Program-made: the position numbers and the translations under genes | Shown: positions 42,469 to 52,104 of the stretch, in pieces | Position numbering within the stretch: position 1 is the stretch's first letter | Layout of the letters: every line of letters starts with the position of its first letter | DNA from: an uncultured Prevotellaceae bacterium | GTDB lineage: Bacteria; Bacteroidota; Bacteroidia; Bacteroidales; Muribaculaceae | Direction: 5' to 3' | Assembly (NCBI GenBank): GCA_900318345.1 | Contig: ONKD01000011.1 | Coordinates: forward strand, 1-64,000 | Length of the DNA: 64,000 bases | The notes under the pieces: model-generated | What the model saw: only the letters and a program-made list of their open reading frames with translations | Told to the model about the DNA's origin: nothing | Database searches by the model: none

Positions 42469-43392
42469 ATGAAAAAACTATTCTTACTTTTCGCTACCGT
42501 TGCTGCCATGAGCATGAGTGCTCAAGCCCAGGAAATTAAGACCGGTGTCCTGGAGGTGGGTGATTACACCAATGCCACCGAGTTCTACAACGGCTCCTAC
42601 TTTGACATGGCTCCCACCAACTTCTATGTGGACCATTTCGCTTCCCAGATGATGTATCTCTATGATACCGACTTTGCTGAATTTGCTGGCAAACAGAATG
42701 TGAAAATCACCAAGATTTATTACAAGTTTAATGATCAGGCAGTGTACAGCGACATCAATGCCGATGTGAACTACTGTTTACAGCTAGTGGATGCCAACGA
42801 ATTCCAGATTGACGCTGACGGTGACAAGGTTTACTTTGACTTTGGTGAGCCTGCTGTGACTGGCGAGTTCTACTACGAGGCATTCAGTGCCTATGGCGAA
42901 GACGTGGAAGTGGTGATCGACCTCACCGATGCCCCCTTTGCTGTAACTCCGGGCAAGAACCTTGTGGTTACTGCTATCTTTGATCTCACCAGCGATTGCA
43001 TGGCAAGCAGTGATGATGCTGCATTCTACACATCAGGCATCAGGAACCGCGTGATGACTTACAGTGACAATTACGACTCTTTCCTGGACTACGTTAACTC
43101 AAGCACCTATCCCAAGTGCTCGCCCACTTATTCTGGCGGCAGCACCAATTCTGATCTGCCCGTTACCCGCATCGAGTATACCTACACCGAGGGCGGAACG
43201 ACCGAATTGCGTGGCGACGTGAACATGAGCAATGATGTGACCATCGCCGACGTGACAGCCCTTATCGACTACCTGCTGAGCAACGACGCATCAAACATCA
43301 ACCTGGTAAATGCCAACTGCAACCAGGATCAGGAAGTCACTATTGCCGATGTGACAGCCCTCATCGACTACCTGCTGAGCGGTGCCTGGTAA
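42469..43392 (+). CDS. Secreted protein with C-terminal dockerin-like repeats
   Basis: This 307-residue protein has a signal peptide (LFLLFATVAAMSMSAQAQE) and an all-beta body of about 220 residues that I do not recognise. It ends in two dockerin type I-like calcium loops with helices (about 246-305: RGDVNMSNDVTIADVTALIDYLLS and NQDQEVTIADVTALIDYLLSG). The loop residues D, N, D and the terminal helix match F-hand dockerins. In Muribaculaceae and Prevotella such modules are frequent on surface proteins. The partner is unknown; no cohesin is seen in the window. Confidence 0.82.
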   Translation: MKKLFLLFATVAAMSMSAQAQEIKTGVLEVGDYTNATEFYNGSYFDMAPTNFYVDHFASQMMYLYDTDFAEFAGKQNVKITKIYYKFNDQAVYSDINADVNYCLQLVDANEFQIDADGDKVYFDFGEPAVTGEFYYEAFSAYGEDVEVVIDLTDAPFAVTPGKNLVVTAIFDLTSDCMASSDDAAFYTSGIRNRVMTYSDNYDSFLDYVNSSTYPKCSPTYSGGSTNSDLPVTRIEYTYTEGGTTELRGDVNMSNDVTIADVTALIDYLLSNDASNINLVNANCNQDQEVTIADVTALIDYLLSGAW

Positions 43393-43445
43393 TCAGGAGC
43401 ATAGTACCGATAGTTTCACCCATGAGGTGAGACATCAACAGCAAT

Positions 43446-43495
43446 AAAAAAGCGAAACTGACTTAAGTCGCAACTTAGTCAGTTTCGCTCTTTTA
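43446..43495. terminator. Bidirectional terminator between the dockerin gene and recA
   Basis: GCGAAACTGACT (from 43452) and AGTCAGTTTCGC (to 43488) pair perfectly over 12 bp. A-rich sequence on the left and TTTT on the right make it usable from both strands. Confidence 0.9.
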
Positions 43496-43511
43496 AGGTC
43501 AACCTTTAATC

Positions 43512-44555
43512 TTACTTGGCCCGCATGGCGGCCTTGATTTTGGCCTCGAGTTCCTCGGCCAGCTCGGGGTTATCGGCTACCATCTGCTTGGCGGCGTCAC
43601 GTCCCTGGCCCAGCTTGGTCCCTTCATAGGAGAACCATGCGCCACTCTTCTTGACGATGCCAAACTCGACGCCCAGGTCGATAATCTCGCCCACCTTGCT
43701 GATGCCCTCACCAAAGCGGATTTCAAACTCGGTCTTGCGGAAGGGAGGAGCCACCTTGTTCTTCACCACTTTCACGCGCGTGAGGCTACCGGTCACCTGG
43801 TCGCCGTCCTTGATCTGGCCGATGCGACGGATGTCGAGACGCACGCTGCTGTAGAACTTCAACGCGTTGCCACCAGTCGTAGTCTCGGGGTTGCCGAACA
43901 TCACGCCCAGTTTCTCACGCAGCTGGTTGATGAAGATGCAGCAGGTGTTGGTGCGGCTGATGGTGGCCGTGAGTTTCCTCAGTGCCTGGCTCATCAGGCG
44001 GGCCTGCAGACCCATCTTGCTCTCGCCCATCTCACCCTCGATCTCGGCTTTGGGGGTCAAGGCAGCGACGCTATCGATGACAATAATGTCGATGGCACTG
44101 CTGCGGATGAGCTGGTCGGCAATTTCCAGAGCCTGCTCGCCATTATCGGGCTGTGAGATCCACAGGTTGTTCACGTCAACGCCCAGCGACTCGGCATAGA
44201 AGCGGTCAAACGCGTGCTCGGCATCGATAATCGCAGCAATGCCGCCCATCTTCTGGGCCTCGGCAATAGCGTGAATGGCCAGCGTGGTTTTACCCGACGA
44301 CTCGGGACCATAAATCTCAATGATGCGTCCACGGGGATAACCGCCCACGCCCAGGGCGTTGTCAAGACCGATAGAGCCGGTGGGGATGACCTCGATGTCC
44401 TCGATGTGGTCATCACCAAGCTTCATGATTGATCCGCTGCCAAAGGTCTTGCCTATCTTATCCATTGCCACCTGCAGGGCCTTGAGCTTCTCGGGAGAAA
44501 CCTCCTTGCGCTGGGGCTGGTTAGTTTGTTCTTGATTAAGAATTTCTTCTGCCAT
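43512..44555 (-). CDS. recA: Recombinase A
   Basis: RecA forms ATP-dependent filaments on single-stranded DNA for homologous recombination and SOS induction. The 347-residue length is usual. Visible are Walker [10 protein letters not shown] (about 83-91), [27 protein letters not shown] with L1, and the L2 loop [16 protein letters not shown] consensus promoter lies 43 bp upstream. No SOS-type operator was recognised. Confidence 0.97.
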   Translation of the reverse strand: MAEEILNQEQTNQPQRKEVSPEKLKALQVAMDKIGKTFGSGSIMKLGDDHIEDIEVIPTGSIGLDNALGVGGYPRGRIIEIYGPESSGKTTLAIHAIAEAQKMGGIAAIIDAEHAFDRFYAESLGVDVNNLWISQPDNGEQALEIADQLIRSSAIDIIVIDSVAALTPKAEIEGEMGESKMGLQARLMSQALRKLTATISRTNTCCIFINQLREKLGVMFGNPETTTGGNALKFYSSVRLDIRRIGQIKDGDQVTGSLTRVKVVKNKVAPPFRKTEFEIRFGEGISKVGEIIDLGVEFGIVKKSGAWFSYEGTKLGQGRDAAKQMVADNPELAEELEAKIKAAMRAK

Positions 44556-44597
44556 AATTGTTCTATAATAATATTTTAATTGATTTCACATGAGGTG

Positions 44598-44628
44598 CAA
44601 AGATACTGATTTTTTTGCACATCAGCAA
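44598..44628 (-). promoter_or_regulatory. recA promoter
   Basis: On the minus strand TTG (44626-44628) is followed after 20 bp by TATCTTTG (44598-44605), a full consensus. Confidence 0.8.
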
Positions 44629-44640
44629 TAGCACGAGGCA

Positions 44641-46377
44641 TCAGTGAAGGAGAAGATCAATCAAATCGCTGATGTCGCTGATGTTGACCTCACCGTCACC
44701 GTTCACGTCAGCACGGGCCCTCAGGTCCTCGTCGGTGACAGGCTCACCCAGCATCAAATCTATAATCTCACTGATGTCGCTGATGTTGACCTCGCCATCA
44801 TCGTTCACGTCACCTGGCAATATCTCTACTGGCGGGAAAATGAACTCATCGACATAGGCCATGCGGCGGCGAATCCAGTCTTCGACATATTCCATCTCTC
44901 CACTGAGGTCAAGCACGCGGCCCCCGATGTCGGCGTTTTGGCTCCAGCGCCTCTCCTCACGACCAGCCGCGCCACAGGCCTCCAGTTCATCGACAACGCG
45001 CTGGAAACGCTCCACCAGGCTGTCGGTGACAAAATAAGTGTTCCTCAATTCCCAGTAACGTTTTCTGATTTTCCTTTGCAAGGATTTGGAATTGTGGTAC
45101 ATGTTAAACATGGGCACGTTGGAAATCCATGAGAGATCGCTCTCGGGCATGTACTTGTCCTCGGTCCAAGTAGCGTACAACTTAGCCCCGACGCTAACGT
45201 CAAGATCCCAAGGGGTGAGCATCACGCGAGGATCGAGCGTTTTGTCATAGGCGCTGTACATGATATTCTTGGACTCATTGTCCCTAATCTGGAGCGCCGC
45301 GATAAAGATGAAATAATCGATGAATACCGGCAAATCAAAGTAATAGCCCAACGAGTCTTCAAATGTCTTAATATCATGCGTCTGATTGGTGTTATAGGCA
45401 AAGTTGACCGCATTGGCAAGCGTACTCCAATCGGTGGGATTCACTTCCTCAAAGTCGGGATACTCCACATAGATGCTGTCCCACTTGGGGCTATTGTTGT
45501 CATAGGCCACAGGGCTTGACATCGTGCCCGTCCTGCACCAGGCTTTATTGTACCACAACTGCCCGTGAAACTCATTATTGATGGTGTCATGCTTGACAAG
45601 TTTGAGCTGCTTGCGGTCCACAGGCTCTATCAAGTGGTAAATACCATGATAGCGCTCGTTAAGAATCACCTCGACAGCTTTTCCACGTGACCCGTTGATC
45701 GCTTTGGGTTCAAGCTCGGCATACCATGGTTTAACCGCCATGTCAAGCCACAAATCGGTGCAAACACGGTTACGCACACGCAACAGGTCAACCTGTCCCG
45801 CGTCCAGCTTCCAGTGATTATCCTTGCGCATGTCCAGCAGCTTACGATCCATCTTGTCGCCATTCTCGTCCAGGAACTTGATGCTGTAGTTGCGTTTTTG
45901 CTTTCCCGGCAGATTGGTGAGACCTCCACGCCACTTAAGTTTGGCGCTCATCTCGTCATTGCTCGTGCCATCGGATTCACTGATTGAGACGGTACCTTCA
46001 GCATAATCATTACCAAACGTGCCATTCAGCTCCATGACAGGCAACCACGTGAATTGGATTTTCCCCTTGTGGGTTCTTCCCTTATAGACGACCGAAAACG
46101 AGTACCCCTTGCCCGGAGCAATCGAGTCAAAGGTGACGACGGCACCATTGCGGATGCTCACACCGTTAAAAGTCGCCCTCGTGCAAGTGCTGTCAAAATC
46201 CAGTTGGACTGTCCAGTCCGTCCCAAAATACTCCTTTGGGATGCTGCACAACCACTGGCTGTACAATATGTCCCTCACGGCCTTGTGGCCGCCAATATAC
46301 AATCCTTGGGCCCATGATGAACTTGTCGCCCAAAGCATTATCAATATGATAACAAGTTGTTTGAAATTCCTAGACAT
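44641..46377 (-). CDS. CotH-kinase family secreted protein with dockerin-like repeats
   Basis: This 578-residue protein has a signal peptide (LVIILIMLWATSSSWAQ). The CotH-like domain (about 135-470) includes KLKWRGGLTNLPGKQKRNYSIKF, KDNHWKLDAG, GIYHLIEPVDRKQL and the late TPWDLDVSVGA. CotH proteins are protein kinases in Bacillus spores; in gut Bacteroidales the function is unknown. Two dockerin-like repeats end the protein (GDVNDDGEVNISDISEIIDLML and ADVNGDGEVNISDISDLIDLLL). It is divergent from the large dockerin protein at 46611. A paralogue is at 58245. Confidence 0.85.
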   Translation of the reverse strand: MSRNFKQLVIILIMLWATSSSWAQGLYIGGHKAVRDILYSQWLCSIPKEYFGTDWTVQLDFDSTCTRATFNGVSIRNGAVVTFDSIAPGKGYSFSVVYKGRTHKGKIQFTWLPVMELNGTFGNDYAEGTVSISESDGTSNDEMSAKLKWRGGLTNLPGKQKRNYSIKFLDENGDKMDRKLLDMRKDNHWKLDAGQVDLLRVRNRVCTDLWLDMAVKPWYAELEPKAINGSRGKAVEVILNERYHGIYHLIEPVDRKQLKLVKHDTINNEFHGQLWYNKAWCRTGTMSSPVAYDNNSPKWDSIYVEYPDFEEVNPTDWSTLANAVNFAYNTNQTHDIKTFEDSLGYYFDLPVFIDYFIFIAALQIRDNESKNIMYSAYDKTLDPRVMLTPWDLDVSVGAKLYATWTEDKYMPESDLSWISNVPMFNMYHNSKSLQRKIRKRYWELRNTYFVTDSLVERFQRVVDELEACGAAGREERRWSQNADIGGRVLDLSGEMEYVEDWIRRRMAYVDEFIFPPVEILPGDVNDDGEVNISDISEIIDLMLGEPVTDEDLRARADVNGDGEVNISDISDLIDLLLH

Positions 46378-46412
46378 TAATTATAACATAAGACAATTGC
46401 CAATACAAACTG

Positions 46413-46420
46413 CAAATTTA
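46413..46420 (-). promoter_or_regulatory. Possible -7 box of the CotH-like gene
   Basis: The minus strand reads TAAATTTG, 36 bp before the start. No well-spaced -33 TTG is seen. Confidence 0.4.
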
Positions 46421-46521
46421 ACAACATTTTTTCAAATATATTGCAGCATGGACCACTTTTTACAACAACAATTGACTATTTTATTGATTGTGTTACCGAT
46501 ATGTAAAATTTAACACACCTA

Positions 46522-46555
46522 TTGGTCAGCGATTAGAAAAAAAACTCTACCTTTG
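46522..46555 (+). promoter_or_regulatory. Promoter of the large dockerin protein gene
   Basis: TTG (46522-46524) and TACCTTTG (46548-46555) with a 23-bp spacer, slightly long. The start codon is 55 bp downstream. Confidence 0.6.
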
Positions 46556-46610
46556 CACAATTAAAGGGATGCGACCATAACTTTATTAACCATTTAATAA
46601 ATTCATTGCA

Positions 46611-49076
46611 ATGAGGAAGTTCTTTACGTTATTAACCATGTGCATGTTGGCTGCTGCAGCATGGGCTGCCGACATTACTTTTGATCCAGCCGTCGACAAG
46701 GGCAACGCTGGCGAACAGGCCTCGGCCTATCAGGTTCCCAAAGATGGTGTGGTTATCAGTGTGTCCAACGGACTGGTTGCCGCCGACAAAGGCGTGTGGG
46801 CTTACCGCGTTTACAAGGGTCAGACGATGACCATCAGCTGCGAGTCAAGCGACATCACCCAAATCGTGTTTGAGTGCGCTGCCAATGGCCAGGAGAAGTA
46901 TGGTCCCGGCTGCTTCACTGTTGAACCTAATAATGGTAGCTACACCTATGAAACTAGTGGTCCCAAGGGTACCTGGACAGGCAATTCCAGGAGCATCACA
47001 TTCACTGCTTCGACCAACCAGGTGCGTGCCACCAAGATCATCGTGACCGTTGGCGAGGCAGGCCTTGCCGCTCCCGTGATCAAGCCCGCTAGCGACACCT
47101 ATTACGAACCCATCCAGGTGAACATGACTTGCTCGACCAGTGGTGCTAAGATCTACTACACCACCAATGGCAGCAATCCCACCACTAGCTCAACACAGTA
47201 CACCGCTCCCTTCACCTTGAGCAGCAACACCACCGTGAAAGCTATCTCTTACTTAGATGGTGAGACTAGCGACGTGGTGACTGCCGAGTATGTGTTCTCG
47301 ACCGCTACCCCAGTGGACAACATCGCAGAATATTCGGCAGTAGCCGATGAGACGGTTGTGAAGTTCAACAATCCCGTAACCGCTACCGCTCAGAATGGCA
47401 AGTACCTCTACGTGAAGGACAACTCTGGCTACGGATTGTTCTATGGCATTACTGACCAGACTTATAAGACGGGTGACGTGATCCCCGCTGGTTTTGTCGG
47501 CAAGAAGACCACTTATGGTGGAGAGCCTGAGCTGGCCGACCTGAGCAACTTCCAAGCAGCAAGCGGTAATGTGACCGTTAATCCCGAGGTCATCACTGCC
47601 AACCAAGTGGGCCATAACATGTGGGCACACTATGTGTATTTCGAGGATGCTATGATTGATCCTGAGGCCAAGATCCTCACCGATGCTAACGGCAACACCG
47701 CTCCTGTCTATTTCAGCATGGGTGTGACCGCAGGTCAAGTGACCGCAGGTGTGAAGTGCAAGGTTTGGGCTATCGTGGGTTCTTACAAGCCCAATGATGG
47801 CGATGTGATTTACCAGTTGCTGCCCATCAAGGTTTATTATGAACCCATCATCCCCGATGATGCAGTTGCATTGTGTGAACTGGGCGACCTTGCAGACGAC
47901 ACTGCTGTCTCGATCAAGAATGACGCTATCGTGCTGGGTCAGAAAGGTCTATATCTGTACCTGAAGGATACCGAATGCGGTTATGGTCTCGCCTACGGCG
48001 ACTGCGGCCAGACTTACGAGCCTGGTGACGTGATCCCCGCTGGTTACGGCGGCACCAAGACCACTTGGGACATGGAGCCCGAGTTGAAGAACCTGACTGG
48101 TTTCCAGCCCAAGAAGGACAACATCGGCGGTCAAGCCAAGCTTGAGGAAATGGCCGAGGTCATCACGATTCCTGAAGTTGGCCACGAGACTTGGGGACAC
48201 TATGTATTGGTAAAGCAAGTGTATATTGATACCGAGAACAAGACCTTTACCGACGCCAATGGCAACTCCATCGGTTACTACGACCGCTTCGGCATCGCTT
48301 GGCCCGAGGATTTGAATGAGTCCTACGATGTTTATGCCATCGTTGGTTCCTATAAGACCAACTATCAATTGCTGCCCACTCGCATCGTCTTCAACCCACC
48401 TGTTTACACTGCAGAGTGCTTTAGCGACCTCTATCAATATAACCAAGGTGTAATTGTCACCTTCACCAAGCCCCTTACCGCCATCTACCAGAATGGTCCT
48501 AATTTGTACTTGAAGGACTCTTGCGGTGACTATAGCCTGGCTTACGGCAGCGTTGCCGGCACCTTCTCCAATGGTAACTACATCAACGATGCACAGGCTA
48601 GCTGGACAACCTACCAGAACGCTAAGCAGCTGTCTCCCGTTGCCAATACCTTTGTTCCCGCTGGTTTCGGCACTCCCGTTGAGCCCGAGATCATGCCCAT
48701 CGAGGAGGTTTCTCAGGATATGATTCACTGGTTCCTGGGCTTTATGAATGTTGATATTATCAAGGACGGTGACGACTTCTTCATCGTTGATGAGACTGGT
48801 CAAATCAAGTTGTATGATAAGTTCAACGTTGGCATCAATACTGCCGAGAACACTTATGTTGAGGGCTTCCTCACCGTCTATAAGGGCGAGCTTGAGCTCT
48901 ATCCCATCCCCTACAACCCCTATGACGTGAACAGGGACAACGAGGTGAACATCAGCGATATTAGCGCGGTGATTGACACGATCCTGGGTAACGGAACCAT
49001 TGGTGACGTGAACAAGGACGGCGAGGTGAACATCTCAGACATTAACGCTGTCATCGACTACATCCTTCGCCACTAA
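46611..49076 (+). CDS. Large secreted repeat protein with CHB_HEX_C and dockerin-like domains
   Basis: This 821-residue protein starts with a signal peptide (FFTLLTMCMLAAAAWA). An N-terminal beta domain (20-150) is followed by a chitobiase/hexosaminidase C-terminal-type domain (about 153-229, AAPVIKPASDTYYEPIQVNMTC... YYTTNGSNPTTSS). Three related beta-rich repeats of about 180 residues follow, each with a LYLKD-type strand and GDVIPAG loop, resembling OB-fold-like extracellular modules. Two dockerin-like repeats close the protein (DVNRDNEVNISDISAVIDTIL and DVNKDGEVNISDINAVIDYIL). No catalytic domain was recognised, so a structural or binding role is likely. Confidence 0.82.
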   Translation: MRKFFTLLTMCMLAAAAWAADITFDPAVDKGNAGEQASAYQVPKDGVVISVSNGLVAADKGVWAYRVYKGQTMTISCESSDITQIVFECAANGQEKYGPGCFTVEPNNGSYTYETSGPKGTWTGNSRSITFTASTNQVRATKIIVTVGEAGLAAPVIKPASDTYYEPIQVNMTCSTSGAKIYYTTNGSNPTTSSTQYTAPFTLSSNTTVKAISYLDGETSDVVTAEYVFSTATPVDNIAEYSAVADETVVKFNNPVTATAQNGKYLYVKDNSGYGLFYGITDQTYKTGDVIPAGFVGKKTTYGGEPELADLSNFQAASGNVTVNPEVITANQVGHNMWAHYVYFEDAMIDPEAKILTDANGNTAPVYFSMGVTAGQVTAGVKCKVWAIVGSYKPNDGDVIYQLLPIKVYYEPIIPDDAVALCELGDLADDTAVSIKNDAIVLGQKGLYLYLKDTECGYGLAYGDCGQTYEPGDVIPAGYGGTKTTWDMEPELKNLTGFQPKKDNIGGQAKLEEMAEVITIPEVGHETWGHYVLVKQVYIDTENKTFTDANGNSIGYYDRFGIAWPEDLNESYDVYAIVGSYKTNYQLLPTRIVFNPPVYTAECFSDLYQYNQGVIVTFTKPLTAIYQNGPNLYLKDSCGDYSLAYGSVAGTFSNGNYINDAQASWTTYQNAKQLSPVANTFVPAGFGTPVEPEIMPIEEVSQDMIHWFLGFMNVDIIKDGDDFFIVDETGQIKLYDKFNVGINTAENTYVEGFLTVYKGELELYPIPYNPYDVNRDNEVNISDISAVIDTILGNGTIGDVNKDGEVNISDINAVIDYILRH

Positions 49077-49428
49077 TCACTTTATTGATAGATTTTTCAA
49101 CTAATGAGGGCGCTCACGGCTTGAGCGCCCTCATTGTTTAATTTTGATTCATCAGTGCCCGGAGAAAAAACGCCAAGGTCACATAAGCACACCAACATCA
49201 ATGCCGTTATGGCGTTTTCGTGTGAAGGGGGCTTGCGTTGAAGCCCGTTAGGGCTGATTAGGGCCGGTTGCATGTCAAAGACTCACTGCCGCCCCGATGG
49301 GGCTAAGGCCAGTGGTGCCTAATATTACAGGGGTTACACTCGGCTTCGCCTCGTTACACCCCTGTCTATACCCTAGCCGCTCCTAACGGAGCTTTTACCG
49401 GACACCCTAATGGTTTTTCATTATTCCT
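49077..49428. other. Intergenic region with terminator and palindrome cluster
   Basis: A terminator is at 49103-49135. From about 49190 to 49420 several short palindromes follow: GCCCGTTAGGGC, CCCCGATGGGG, CAGGGGT...ACCCCTG around GGCTTCGCC, and GCTCCTAACGGAGC. No ORF or known RNA is supported. Confidence 0.7.
49103..49135 (+). terminator. Terminator after the large dockerin protein gene
   Basis: AATGAGGGCGCTCA and TGAGCGCCCTCATT are perfect 14-bp arms around a 5-base loop, followed by GTTTAATTTT. Confidence 0.88.
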
Positions 49429-50916
49429 TTACCTGAAGAAACGGCCGACGACGGGCAACTTGGCAAGCATCGGGCCAAGGTGCTCCTTGCGGAAAATGAA
49501 GCCCACGAATAAGAGCAACAGCACGGTGCGGAAAGCCAGCCTGAGCCACGCATTCTCCACAGGCAGCATCATTCCAGCGAACAGGACAGCGGCCACCACG
49601 GTATAGATGGCAATGTCGCGCAGCGGATAGCGAATCGGGAAATACTTCTGCCCAATGAAATAGGACAAAAGCATCGACACGCTATATGCGATAAGTCCTG
49701 CCCAGGCACATGCCATGTAGCTGAAGCGGGGGATGAACAGCAGATTGATGATGAACAGCACCACAGCACCGATGCCTGAGAAATAGGCGCCCCAGATGGT
49801 GCGGTCGGTGAGCTTGTACCAGAATGAGAGGTTGAAGAAGACGCCAAACACGATTTCGGCGGCCATCACGATGGGCACCACGCGCAATCCGCTCCAGTAA
49901 CTCTCGCCAATCAGGTACTTGAGCAGGTCAAGATAGGCCATCACTACGAGGAATGCCAGCAAGGTGAAGATAATGTAGTATTTCATCGTCTGGGCATACA
50001 CCTCCTTGCTGTCCTTGTCCTTGACCTTGCTGAACACAAAGGGCTCATAAGCAAAACGGAAGGCCTGGGTAATCATCATCATGATCATTGCAATCTTGAT
50101 GCACGCGCCATAGATGCCCAGCTCGCTCATCGCGTTGCCACCCGGATACACTTTGGGGAACATGATCTGCGACAGGCTCTGATTAAGCTGTCCGGCGATT
50201 CCCATGACAAGGATGGGCCAAGCATAGGACAACATCTGGCGGCACATCTTCTTGTCAAATCCAAAGTTGATGCCCCGCAGTTCCTTGTGCAGGAAAACGA
50301 GGTTGAACATCGAGCAGAACAGATTGATGTAAAATACCCACACCACGTCGTAGTGGAACGTCTCGCCATAGATGCCGAAGGGATTGAGATGAAGCATCGG
50401 CAACCCGAAGAAATAGATCAGGTTGAGCACGATGTTCAAGCCGATATTGGCGATCTTCAGGGAAGCGAATTTGATGGGTTTATGCTCACAGCGCAGGTAA
50501 GCGAACGCAATGGCCGTGAAGGCGTCGAGCGCAACCGTGATATACATCACCACCACATATTCGGGGTGGTTGCCATAGCCCAACAGCGCTGCTATCTGCC
50601 TGCAGAAGAGTAGAACGATCACCGTGGTCACCAAGCCCACCGTGCCCACCATCCTGAGCACCGTCGAATACACTTTTTTCCGATCCATGCCCTCTTTGTT
50701 CATGAATCTGAAGAAAGTGGTCTCCATGCCGAAGGTGAGCACCATGATGAGAATAGCCACATAGGCATAGACGTTGGTGATGATGCCATATTCGCCTCCT
50801 GTCGAGGCAAATTTCAACGTCTGTATCGGCACGAGCAGGTAATTGACAAAACGTGCCACAATGCTGCTCAAGCCATAGATGGCGGTATCTTTAGCCAGTG
50901 ATTTCAGGTTAGCCAT
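49429..50916 (-). CDS. Polysaccharide flippase-like membrane protein (MATE/Wzx superfamily)
   Basis: This 495-residue protein has about 14 membrane helices and fits the oligosaccharide flippase family (MVF/MATE/Wzx). It begins MANLKSLAKDTAIYGLSSIVARFVNYLL, a typical Wzx N-terminus, and has WPILVMGIAGQLNQSLSQIMFP in the middle. It probably flips lipid-linked saccharides. No glycan cluster is adjacent; it follows ruvB, an arrangement found in other Bacteroidales. The end (MLAKLPVVGRFFR) is basic. Confidence 0.88.
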   Translation of the reverse strand: MANLKSLAKDTAIYGLSSIVARFVNYLLVPIQTLKFASTGGEYGIITNVYAYVAILIMVLTFGMETTFFRFMNKEGMDRKKVYSTVLRMVGTVGLVTTVIVLLFCRQIAALLGYGNHPEYVVVMYITVALDAFTAIAFAYLRCEHKPIKFASLKIANIGLNIVLNLIYFFGLPMLHLNPFGIYGETFHYDVVWVFYINLFCSMFNLVFLHKELRGINFGFDKKMCRQMLSYAWPILVMGIAGQLNQSLSQIMFPKVYPGGNAMSELGIYGACIKIAMIMMMITQAFRFAYEPFVFSKVKDKDSKEVYAQTMKYYIIFTLLAFLVVMAYLDLLKYLIGESYWSGLRVVPIVMAAEIVFGVFFNLSFWYKLTDRTIWGAYFSGIGAVVLFIINLLFIPRFSYMACAWAGLIAYSVSMLLSYFIGQKYFPIRYPLRDIAIYTVVAAVLFAGMMLPVENAWLRLAFRTVLLLLFVGFIFRKEHLGPMLAKLPVVGRFFR

Positions 50917-50919
50917 ATT

Positions 50920-50976
50920 ATCAGTTAACAGTTTGTCAGTTAACAGTTAATAGTTGATAGTGAACAGTTAATAGAT
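50920..50976 (-). repeat. CTGTTAA heptamer array before the flippase gene
   Basis: On the minus strand units such as CTATTAA, CTGTTCA, CTATCAA, CTATTAA, CTGTTAA and CTGTTAA follow at mostly 7-bp steps up to a few bases before the start codon. Confidence 0.8.
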
Positions 50977-50998
50977 AATCGTTGGGAGTGAGAATGCC

Positions 50999-51033
50999 AA
51001 CTGTAAACTATTCACTGTAAACTATTCACTAAA
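50999..51033 (-). repeat. TGAATAG/TTTACAG heptamer array seeded at the ruvB stop
   Basis: The minus strand reads TTTTTAG, TGAATAG, TTTACAG, TGAATAG, TTTACAG at an exact 7-bp step. The first unit holds the last codon and TAG stop of ruvB. Confidence 0.8.
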
Positions 51034-52048
51034 AAATTGATCCCACCTCACCGGGATGCTCTCGCTTCAAGTGGTTATAGGCAAGCATGGTTGCCTCGCG
51101 GCCGCGCGGGGTGCGGTTGATGAAGCCCTCCTTGATGAGGTAAGGCTCATACACCTCCTCGATGGTGCCAGCGTCCTCGTTCATCGCCGTGGCGATGGTG
51201 TTCAAGCCCACAGGACCGCCATTGAACTTGTCAATGATAGTCAGCAATATCTTGTTGTCGATTTCGTCGAGACCATACTTGTCGATGTTCAGCGCCTCGA
51301 GGGCATAGCGGGCGATCTCGAGGTCGATGCGTCCGTTGCCCTTGACCTGGGCAAAGTCGCGCACTCGCCTCAAGAGCGAGTTGGCGATACGGGGCGTGCC
51401 ACGGCTGCGCAGGGCGATTTCCACAGCGGCCTTGTCGTCGATGGGCACCGACAGCAGGCGCGCCGAGCGATGGATGATGCCTTGCAACACCTTGTGGTCA
51501 TAGTACTCCAGGTGGCAGTTGATGCCGAAACGGGCTCGCAGCGGCGAGGTGAGCAGGCCACTGCGCGTGGTAGCACCGATGAGGGTAAACGGGGCAAGGG
51601 TCAGCTGCACCGATCGTGCTCCCGGCCCCTTATCAATCATGATATCGATGCGATAGTCCTCCATCGCGCTGTAGAGGTATTCCTCGACGATGGGGCTCAG
51701 GCGATGAATCTCGTCGATGAAGAGCACATCGTTCTCGTCGAGCGACGTCAGCAGGCCCGCCAGGTCGCCAGGCTTGTCGAGCACGGGACCCGAGGTAACC
51801 TTGAAACCCACGCCCAACTCATTGGCGATGATGTTGCTCAATGTAGTCTTTCCCAGACCCGGAGGCCCATGAAACAGCACATGGTCCAGCGACTCGCCGC
51901 GCAGCTTAGCAGCGGCGACAAACACGCGCAGGTTCTCGATGATCTTGTCCTGACCCGCGAAATCCTCAAAGCGCACGGGACGTAATGCCCGCTCAAAGTC
52001 CTGGTCGGTCTTCAACGACTCTCTCCTGATATCAAATTCCTCGTCCAT
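51029..52048 (-). CDS. ruvB: Holliday junction branch-migration helicase RuvB
   Basis: RuvB is the hexameric AAA+ motor that drives branch migration with RuvA. The protein of about 339 residues has Walker [10 protein letters not shown], Walker B LFIDEIHR, sensor [18 protein letters not shown] and the winged-helix C-terminus with [15 protein letters not shown] chose [10 protein letters not shown] (52048); the upstream ATG at 52057 lies inside a TAATTTTG -7 box (52055-52062), so the mRNA may be leaderless. No ruvA is adjacent. Confidence 0.96.
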   Translation of the reverse strand: MDEEFDIRRESLKTDQDFERALRPVRFEDFAGQDKIIENLRVFVAAAKLRGESLDHVLFHGPPGLGKTTLSNIIANELGVGFKVTSGPVLDKPGDLAGLLTSLDENDVLFIDEIHRLSPIVEEYLYSAMEDYRIDIMIDKGPGARSVQLTLAPFTLIGATTRSGLLTSPLRARFGINCHLEYYDHKVLQGIIHRSARLLSVPIDDKAAVEIALRSRGTPRIANSLLRRVRDFAQVKGNGRIDLEIARYALEALNIDKYGLDEIDNKILLTIIDKFNGGPVGLNTIATAMNEDAGTIEEVYEPYLIKEGFINRTPRGREATMLAYNHLKREHPGEVGSIF

Positions 52049-52104
52049 AGACCACAAAATTACTAATAATTCGTTATTGGACGTCTATCTGGGCGCCAAA
52101 AACG

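Noticed and set aside
50917-51033. Possible CRISPR-like array
   Set aside because: Units are 7 bp and contiguous with no spacers, and no cas genes are present.
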